Below, piece after piece: positions 56,860 through 64,000 of a stretch of DNA of 64,000 nt; the first letter of the stretch is position 1; each line of letters opens with the position of its first letter. Location of the stretch: positions 1-64,000 of the forward strand of contig JAYKYS010000024.1 of NCBI GenBank assembly GCA_036924285.1. The letters run 5' to 3'. A program made the translations under genes and the position numbers. The notes beneath the pieces were generated by a model. That model saw only the letters and a program-made list of their open reading frames with translations. It was not told the DNA's origin and did no database searches. This DNA is from Asterella californica. Its lineage: Eukaryota; Streptophyta; Marchantiopsida; Marchantiales; Aytoniaceae.

Positions 56860-58299
56860 TTAGAAGAGGCGTAGGTTCCTGAAACATTTGGTGAAGTCCC
56901 AAGTCTCTTTCAAAATTCTCACTTGAGGTTTGGATCGGTAGGATGATTCAATGGTTACCACCAAAGAAGATAAAGTAAAGCATTTCTTTCTTCTCAAGCG
57001 AACTGAGAAGCGGCTAAACATTTGATCAATCTGATTGTGGGTGTGACCCATCAATAAAAAACCATTCTTACCTTCTTGAATATACCTAGTTCAACAAGCA
57101 AATCTAGGTAACTGAAAATGGCATAATTTTTGTTCTCACGTGTCGTGTTATCCAACTGCAGATAAAGGACAAGAGGAAGAGGTCCTTCCCAACTACTTAT
57201 AATGTTTTAGAGAACAGTAACCGTGAGATTAGCGTCACTCTTTAGATTACCAAACATCATGGAAACCTTCGCTTGAACAGTTTGGTAAAAACCAAGACTC
57301 CGACAACATGCACACGCATCTGATCATCTCTGTTATGTTTTTCGGAGGAGAAGGCCAATGAGGCATCTCCAATGAGACACCCATGTACATTTAAAATATT
57401 TTCGTTGATGTTTACTAACTTCACCTTCTCATTTATTAGTTGTTCCCGGTGAAACATTAAACCTTGACTGACGATATCTGCAAGAAACATAATGCAATAG
57501 CATTACAAATAAAGTTATACTTGAGATGTTTGATTAATGATGACAAGCAAACATACATTATAAGGGTTCAAATCTGTTCTTTAAATATACTTTCACCTTA
57601 TGAGGGCAAACAGTCGAGAGGAACTTACTAAAAAGCAGGAGGTGATAGGAAAATACAGCAGCAATCGTTAAGATAAAACACTTCTAATTATGTCATATAA
57701 ATAATTACTATGACATTCCCAGCCAAGTAATGAAGACCTTGCGGAACAATGTTAACACAACTTTGAGAAGTTATTTTATTTAAGAGAATACCTACCACTA
57801 AAAGGTAAAAAGTACCCTTATTTCTCTGGAGGAAAACCTGAACATGCCGTGCTTTCAGTTCTGAAAAGATCTCACAAATAACAAATTTATATTTCTTAGG
57901 AATCTTGACATCCCAGAATGCTTTCCTCCAACGCGTTGTGAAACTAGAGAAATTTAGAGTATTTGAAGGATCTTTTGTCGCCAAAGCAGTTTTGTTATAG
58001 TCACAAACCCAAGACTTAGTGAAGTTGCCTGGCAAATGATAAGTTGACTGGTTCCGTAACCACTCACCATGATTCTTGAAAAAAGAATCTAACCACTCAA
58101 TCAGAAAGAACCGCTGCAGCAGTAACATGTCTTCCTCCACGACCATCACCCTTACATCTTTTCCTCGCAAACCTTTCAACCTTTGAAGTCTTTTATTCCC
58201 AACACGAAAGATCTTCCGGAAAGCAGTGGTACAAACTAATCTCCCCCCTGGTAATGAATATTTGGCCCCTTGTACCGGCAAACCCCAAGAAAGAATCAA
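56860..58299 (-). pseudogene. Decayed GHTH-motif (DUF7869-like) transposon-associated protein, copy R
   Basis: Better preserved than L. The minus-strand piece 57688-58299 (203 codons) has LPGGRLVCTTAFRKIFRVGN, FFLIEWLDSFFKNHGEW, then FTKSWVCDYNKTALATKD and AFWDVKIPKKYKFVICEIFS. That is the order and spacing I know for the family (V-x-I-P-K-...-F-x-x-C). Further down, LYLQLDNTTRENKN and LLVELGIFKKVRMVF read in one frame, and a single missing T before the next block puts MGHTHNQIDQMFSRFSVRLR (56860-57054) in another frame. LKETWDFTKCFR ends the recognisable part. The gap between the two pieces is frame-broken. It is not translatable as it stands. Function is unknown; the context of repeats suggests a transposon origin. 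Confidence 0.65.
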
Positions 58300-58464
58300 G
58301 TTTCTCGATTTTATGTTCTGTCCCAGTCTGAGTCGATGTAAAACAGCAATGAAGCGCGCGCTAAGAGGTCACCTCGAGCAGTTAGATGGAAATGCAGCTC
58401 ACAGCGTCTGCAAAATGTACATTGCGGTTGCTTCTACATCGATATCCGATCAATGAAGAAACGG

Positions 58465-58505
58465 GCTCATCTGTTGCAAGACTCCATGTCTTGCAACAGA
58501 TGAGC
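58465..58505. repeat. Perfect 18-bp palindrome made by template switch
   Basis: GCTCATCTGTTGCAAGAC (58465-58482), loop TCCAT, and its exact inverse at 58488-58505. L (about 8125-8165) and M (about 49416-49460) have unrelated sequence in place of the right arm, so the arm is a local inverted copy gained in R. Confidence 0.85.
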
Positions 58506-58678
58506 AGCTTCGAAGATTTCTTGAGGTGTGAAGAAAGAAGGAAGTTATAATTATTACAGCATCGGCCGAAAGTCAAAGCAAGACTTACCGATGCATATGG
58601 ATGAAAGCGAAGATAAGTGAGTTTTCTGATAAGGACTGCCGGCCTTTACTGCAGGTGATGGTAAGTTGGAATCTGAAG

Positions 58679-59559
58679 AAGAAAGAGAGGAACGATGGCA
58701 ATAACTGGAGAACTGTCAGGGCGTTGCCGCTGCCTGTCAGAAGTGCCCCGAAGTTGACCAAGCGAAGCGATAAGGACCTCTTCCCACAAGTCTTTTATTT
58801 CACTAGCAGGTGTCTGAAAACTTGTCATGAGATTAATATGATTTTTCTCGATGTTTGTGCAAAAAACTTGTGTCTTCACATAGGACTATCGCGAATGCAG
58901 TTTTTAATACATCAAGAGGAATCATCTAGTCTTACGATGAGTCTCACAGAAGTGTGGTACTCCACGTGGCGTGCTATCTACGTCCTCAAGTCCCAGTAAC
59001 TTGGAGGAGTACCCCTGGGGTACCCCAACCCAAAACTGTGGAGCTGTCGATTTTACCTCGGGACTCTCTCCTTCTTGAAAAAATTACACAATGAGAAGAT
59101 AAAAGTATTTGTTCTGACACAAAATTTTTTTTTGGATAGAAAAGAAAGACTGGTGGCAAGAGACCCTAAGCAATGCACGCACCTGCCGAGTGAGCCAAGA
59201 CGAAGATGAGGTGGAGCGAATACGACACCCGGGACGCTCTCTCGATTGTCTACAACCGTGCCAATCAGTCGACGGAAAATTTAGGGAGTGGAGACAAGAC
59301 CTCGGGGCGCGCGAGAGACAGTGGGGCCGGGATGACCACGATGAAGAGGGGACCGCTCTCAGGGCCGCGAGCAGGAGGCGATCGAGCGTGAGTAATCCTC
59401 TGAGTGAGGGGGGCGAGAGGAATGGGGGGCTTCGTGGCAAGTCTAGGGAGAGCGCGGCCGATGGCTGCCCACGCGCCATGTATAAGTTGGCTCTTAGGCC
59501 CGGGCAATAAACTTTCGACGTTTCCGGTCTTTCATTTAAAATTAAAATAAAATAAAAAG
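58679..59559 (+). mobile_element. A-tailed retroposon, copy R, interrupted by MITE E
   Basis: Same GC-rich body and A-rich tail (AAAATTAAAATAAAATAAAAAG) as 8706-9191, with MITE E inserted at 58774. Confidence 0.5.
58774..59166. mobile_element. PIF/Harbinger-like MITE E (TAA TSD)
   Basis: 393 bp, flanked by TAA at 58771-58773 and 59167-59169; L at about 8797 has a single TAA. Imperfect terminal inverted repeats GGACCTCTTCCCACAAGTC / GGGTCTCTTGCCACCAGTC. A TWA trinucleotide target is the hallmark of PIF/Harbinger. No transposase. Confidence 0.8.
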
Positions 59560-60220
59560 CAATCGACTGGTGAGATTGACAGCCAAAAGTAGCTCGACTT
59601 TCCGGACTCTGACCACAGTACGCGTGGCCCACTCGTCCACACAGGAATGCTCTTTGATCATCCCAAACAGCGAACATCTTATCTTGCTCTAGGCACTTGC
59701 ACTTGCTAAGCTTAGCCGTGAAAACCCAAGTAAGGTATACCCACAAGTCCTCCGATCTTACGTTGAGATCTAGTGCATCAAAGTAGATTGAATAAAGAAT
59801 ACATTTCAAACCAACCCCGGTCTAATTCACTTTATAAAAGATGAGTTTTTCCTGTTGGACTTGAAATTCCAACAGCACCCACAATTTCTTGCGAGTAAAT
59901 GTCCTCTTTTCGCTTCACCTTTATTTTAAGCTATGATCCACAACTGCGACTTTGTGGCCCAGAGGAAGGTTCAAAGTTGCTCCCTGCACGACGTGGACTT
60001 GTATTCTACGGTTTTCTGACATGTCCCAGAGCGCTAGGCAGTGCATTGCTGCAGTAGAAGCATGTTATAGTGCGATGTGAGTGGGTACGAATATGTACAT
60101 TTCCTACCCAGTAGACCTGGCGTCGGCTTCAGGTTCAAACTTATCACCACCTGCAGGAAAGGCCGGCGGTCCTTACAAGAAAACCCACCTATCTTCGCTT
60201 CCGTCCATATGCATCGATTG
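59560..60220 (+). repeat. Dispersed repeat module X, copy in R (first)
   Basis: Counterpart of 9192-9870, ending with the inverted arm. Confidence 0.6.
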
Positions 60221-60377
60221 CTACTATAGGTCTTGTTTTGTGTTGGTGTCACTCTCACCCTAAAACGACAGTTCAGGAGTTGAACCTTTGGTACCTATGA
60301 GGTTGTATTGTGGTGGTTCTACAATCTGTTTGGTGGTGTCATCTCATCACCGTCGCAACGAAAACAGTTTTACACAA

Positions 60378-60387
60378 CAGAACAAAA
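60378..60387 (+). other. Empty target site of the LTR element
   Basis: CAGAACAAAA is uninterrupted here; in L the same site is split by the 5.85-kb element with GAAC duplicated. Confidence 0.85.
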
Positions 60388-60604
60388 CGAAGAAGGATCA
60401 TATTAACTTTCAAAAGCTTTGCTTTCTAGCTTCTGTAACTCTTCCAGGCTTGCATCTACATGTACGTATATAACACTCTAGCATCAACAGAGAATCATCC
60501 ACAAAGAATCTCATCAATTGACTCCTCTCAACTCGTAAAGTACAGGCCTAGGGAACTTTTCATCAAGTACTGCACTGCACTTGTCCCCCGTGAACCGGCG
60601 TAAT

Positions 60605-61490
60605 AATCGAGTGGTGAAGATTGACAGCGGAAAGTGGCTCGACTTTCTGGACTCTAACCATAGTGCGCATGGCCTACTCGTCCACATAGACGTCACGCAA
60701 TGCTCTTTGATCATGCCCGAACAGCGAATATTGCTCGTGATACTTGTACCTGCTAACCCAAAAAAAGTATACCCACAGGTCCTCCAATCCTAGGTTGAGA
60801 TCTAGAGCAACAAAGTAGACTGAATAAAGAACACATTTCGAACCAACCCCGGTCTAATCACTTTATAAAAGACGAGCCTTTCTTGTTGGACTCAAAGTTC
60901 CGGCAACACCCACAATCTCTTGCGTTAATGTCCTCTGGGAGCGAGAGATCTTTGGTTATATTTTCTTTCGCTTCGTCTTTATGTTAAGTCACTGGAAGAC
61001 TCTTACATATAGGAGCTAATCGCATCCGATGCGCTGTTACCGGCTATCGTGTAGTAGATCTCAAAGTAAACTATTGGACAGGTCTGATCAAGTCCACATG
61101 ATACTAAAGCACATTTTAAGATCCGTAGACGCGAACCTAGGAGTGAACACGAGCCTCGATATCGTTTCCTGTTTATCGAATGAGACAGTTGAATAGTTGC
61201 TGGTGAGGTCATTCCTATTTACTTTATCGTGCCCGCGGAGAAATTGTAACGATAAGATAAAAGCTGTGGTCCACACGCTGTGACTTTGTGGCCCAAAGGA
61301 AGGTTCAAAGTTGCTCCCTGCACCACGTGGACTCTAATTCTATGATTTTCTGAGAATCTAGGCCACTAGCCATGCTACGCATGTCCCAGAGCGCTAGACA
61401 ATGCATTGCTGTAGTAGAAGCATGTTATAGTGCGATGTGAAGTGGGTACGAATATGTAGACTTTTACCCAGTAGACTTCGGATGTTCAGA
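60605..61490 (+). repeat. Dispersed repeat module X, copy in R (second)
   Basis: Counterpart of 16085-16985, very similar throughout. Confidence 0.65.
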
Positions 61491-61998
61491 GTTTCAAGCA
61501 TGTTAATCATACCCACTTAGTTCTTCGGTTCTGTTCTGTTCTTGTCCGTCTCTGGCTCGTTCTTGTCATATTTTTTGTATCGATCCTAGAGTGCTCATCG
61601 TGTTGGTCCAAACCTCCTTCTTTTTTTGACTAGAGTCTTCTTTTAAGGTCACCCACAACGACTTCACACAACTTCCGCAATGATCCTGGCTGCCAGATGA
61701 TCAGAGCGGATGTTCCGGAAGATTCTATCCGTCCTCTCCCCCCAGGCAACTTGAGTGTGCTCTGCGAGTAAATAAAGAAGGGAGGGGTCTTTATCTCTAG
61801 TTGCCAGTGCCTTGTCTACCGTCTTTAAGAGACTACTGCCTTCAATGTAGTTCAGACCTCCCGTTAGTACATGGAGATTGAACCTTCCCCATCTTGCCTT
61901 TGTCGTCAGGCAGTCCCAGAAAACATGTTCTATCGTCTCCTCCGCCTCATAGCCTTCCGCGCATTTCCCTTCCCCTATTTTCATCTATAGAGCCCTCC

Positions 61999-62039
61999 GA
62001 GGCTCCTAAACCGTGAAGAAATCCCGGTTTAGGAGCCTC
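61999..62039. repeat. Perfect 14-bp inverted repeat made by template switch
   Basis: GAGGCTCCTAAACC (61999-62012) and GGTTTAGGAGCCTC (62026-62039). L (about 17480-17515) has only the right arm, with TCTGATTC in place of the left, so the left arm was newly copied in R. Confidence 0.8.
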
Positions 62040-62988
62040 CACACCCACAGATTGGTCCTCATTGTGCCCCCCGACTGCCAAATCTTTCTCCATCAATCAC
62101 TCCACTCCTCCACCGGGCCAGAAATACCTCACCTTGTGTTCAGTATCTCAACGTTTGGGGGCCTAGTCGGTAGGCGACCTTTCAAGGTTCGAAGGTCTTG
62201 CTTCCATCCAATCTTTTCTTGAGTTCCTATCTTCCAATCCCAGCTCAGGCTCTCTTGTAGTCCTCCAGAAATCACATGTATTCCCCCTGCCCACCTCGTG
62301 CACCTGTCTATAACAGTACCTCCACCGGCTCCAGGTTAGTGTAGCTCATGTTCAGCGAAGCCCCCCTCATCGAGTCCTGGAGATCCTTCAGCTTAAGTGC
62401 GTTTATAGAGTATAGCTTGTCCCTTTTGACTCCTCTTAGGGCCTCTCTCTTATCTTGTTCTTCTATTTGCTCGCTTTTTTGCCATAGCTCCACCACTACC
62501 GTAGCGGGTAGGTTCCCTGGTAGTTTGGGTCTCTTGCTGTCGAAGACCAGTCTCCCCGTTACGTCCCGCCAGCATTTGATCATGTTGTCCAGCGTCGGAA
62601 GGTTGCGGATTCTTAGCCCGGGGAGCATTAGCAGACACTCCTCTGGTGTCCACTCCGCCACCGTCTTCTTGTACTTTCCTTTCTATACGTTCTCTTTAAT
62701 TCCCCATCTAGCGATGTTCACCCAGTCTTGGCTGTCTCCATTGAGGATCTTCATCAGGTATTTTTATTCTTTGAACTTGTGCCACCATTCGGAAGGGGGT
62801 GATCCCTAGCCCCCCTTCGCCTTTGGGCTTCGTTAGTGTGTCCCAGGCCACCATAAAGGTTTTGGCCTTCCCTTCAGGGTTCCTACCCCACAAGAAAGCA
62901 CGGCACACGCCCTCCATCCTCTTGAAGCCGACCATCGAGCAGTCTGCGCTCATTAGTTGATAGGCCGGGATGGTCCGGAGAACATGCA

Positions 62989-63942
62989 TCAGCAGCACCA
63001 AGCGGCTCGGCCAGGACAGCAGCCTATTAGACCAATGCTGAAGCCGCTTTGAAGTCTCTCCACTAATGCCTCCTCCACCTGCGTCTCTGTCAAGTTCTTC
63101 CCTATCCAGGTGCTCAAGTATTTGACCATCTGGTCCGGTCTCGCTATCAGACACCCAGAGCCGTCCAGCCAGCTAGGGATCACATCCATCCCCATCGGGA
63201 TTACCATAGTCTTCGTCAAGTTCAGAGAGGCCCCGGACACTTCCTCATACCTACGGATCACATCTTGAGTGGCCTTAAAGCACTCTTCTGACTCCTCGAT
63301 GATGAGCCCCGTATCGTCCTCGAACAGCTGATGTAGCAGAGAGGTCCCTTCTCCTGCTCTTAGACCCTCAATCGCCCGTTGTTCCCTTGCCTTCTTCAGC
63401 ATGTTCATCAAAGGTTGGGTCGCAATGACGAACAGGAAGGGGGCAACCGAGCATCTTTGCCTCACCCCCCTTCCCAACGCAAACGCCTCATTGAACCCTC
63501 CGTTCAGATGCACTTTCGACCGGCCATCCTCTGACTGCCTTTTTAGTAGCTCCACGAAATGTCCATCAAACCTCATGCTCTCCATAGTCTCCCATAGATA
63601 CGTTTGTGACACCTTATCATAGGTCTTTGTGAAGTCAATTTTTAGGAACAGAGAGGACCACTTCTTCGCTTCCGCCACCTCCTGTCGTAACTTGAAGCTT
63701 AGAATGTTATCGTAGATGTCTCTGTCTTGAATAAAGCTCGTCTGTTGCTCATCCACGACGTTTCCTATTACCATTTTCAGCCTCTCCGCCAATAGCTTGC
63801 TCTGAACCTTGTATGTAGCAGTGAGCAAGGAGATCGATCTCCAATTCCCCAGGTCATGATTAACTCTCCCTTTCAAAATTAGCTTGATGACCCCTTGTAG
63901 GGTCTTGTCGTCTATTTTCGCCTTCCAGAACTCATGGACCAT
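62989..63942 (-). pseudogene. LINE RT segment, copy R
   Basis: 317-codon open piece with NWRSISLLTATYKVQSKLLA, FLKIDFTKTYDKV, RQRCSVAPFLFVIATQPL and LFEDDTGLIIEES. The A-to-E change in the FxDD box and the frame shift at its C-terminus argue against activity. Confidence 0.75.
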
Positions 63943-64000
63943 CGTCGAGCACTCCTCTCTTATAAAGGGCTAGCACACCTGTAACATTTCGTATGTAACC

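Larger units (their letters stand above)
55294..64000. repeat. Large segmental duplication, copy R (runs off the window)
   Basis: Direct copy of 3618-19483 without Mutator-like element B, MITE D or the LTR element. Own features: an insertion with hairpin h3 (about 55827-56150), MITE E and two template-switch palindromes. Confidence 0.85.
61560..64000 (-). mobile_element. L1-type LINE, copy R (partial, runs off the window)
   Basis: Minus-strand copy of 17040-19480. Pieces: a Cys/His segment (61664-61984), post-RT segments (62308-62661 and 62708-63154), and RT (62989-63942), the last in one frame through QEVAEAKKW where L has a stop. The RT catalytic box reads FEDDTG rather than FADDTG, and frame shifts split the rest, so it is also inactive. 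The 5' part lies outside the window. Confidence 0.8.

Overview
The window looks like nuclear DNA of a land plant. The evidence is a TTTAGGG-type telomeric motif near the left edge, a Ty3/gypsy LTR element primed like plant Tat/Athila elements (tRNA-Asp-type primer site), plant-type L1 LINEs, and an LRR-Roc-COR (ROCO) gene with GT-AG introns. An early-diverging plant such as a bryophyte or lycophyte is my guess; the sequence does not fix the species. The window is gene-poor and repeat-rich. I find one convincing intact host gene, several transposon-encoded genes, and many broken ones.

Layout. 1-3.6 kb: AT-rich DNA with a telomere-like palindrome and a 560-bp foldback Mutator-like element (A). 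3.6-19.5 kb is one copy (L) of a large direct duplication whose second copy (R) fills 55.3-64.0 kb and runs off the window. Both carry a decayed minus-strand gene of the GHTH/DUF7869-like transposon-associated family, mosaic dispersed repeats, an A-tailed retroposon and the start of a minus-strand L1 LINE. L alone carries a second Mutator-like element (B, 3732-4945), a MITE (8211-8579) and a complete 5.85-kb LTR retrotransposon (10020-15868). R alone carries another MITE (58774-59166) and two apparent template-switch palindromes. The LINE in L extends to about 23.4 kb. 23.4-26.3 kb holds inverted and tandem repeats and a third, older Mutator-like element (C).

28.5-32.35 kb is the most unusual region. 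Two overlapping plus-strand ORFs lie there; the second has the three motifs of an HUH/Rep rolling-circle endonuclease (strand motif, H-L-H-V-Q-G, Y-C-M-K-D) and a short GT-AG intron. It is bracketed by related direct repeats and followed by tandem repeats with matching hairpins. It resembles the single-tyrosine Rep transposons recently described in eukaryotes (Replitron-like) rather than a Helitron. 33-40 kb is mostly AT-rich, with a roughly 42-bp minisatellite at 37.4-37.8 kb. 40.6-46.7 kb is a three-exon minus-strand ROCO gene (predicted 1535 aa: LRRs, Roc GTPase, COR with an EF-hand-like loop, coiled coil). 46.7-55.3 kb is intergenic with dispersed repeats.

The LTR element is notable because its long ORF is gag-protease-integrase with no reverse transcriptase or RNase H, yet its two 800-bp LTRs differ at only one base that I found. 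It must have been copied recently using enzymes supplied in trans. Because L, R and other repeat copies are near-paralogs, several insertions can be compared with empty sites inside this same window.
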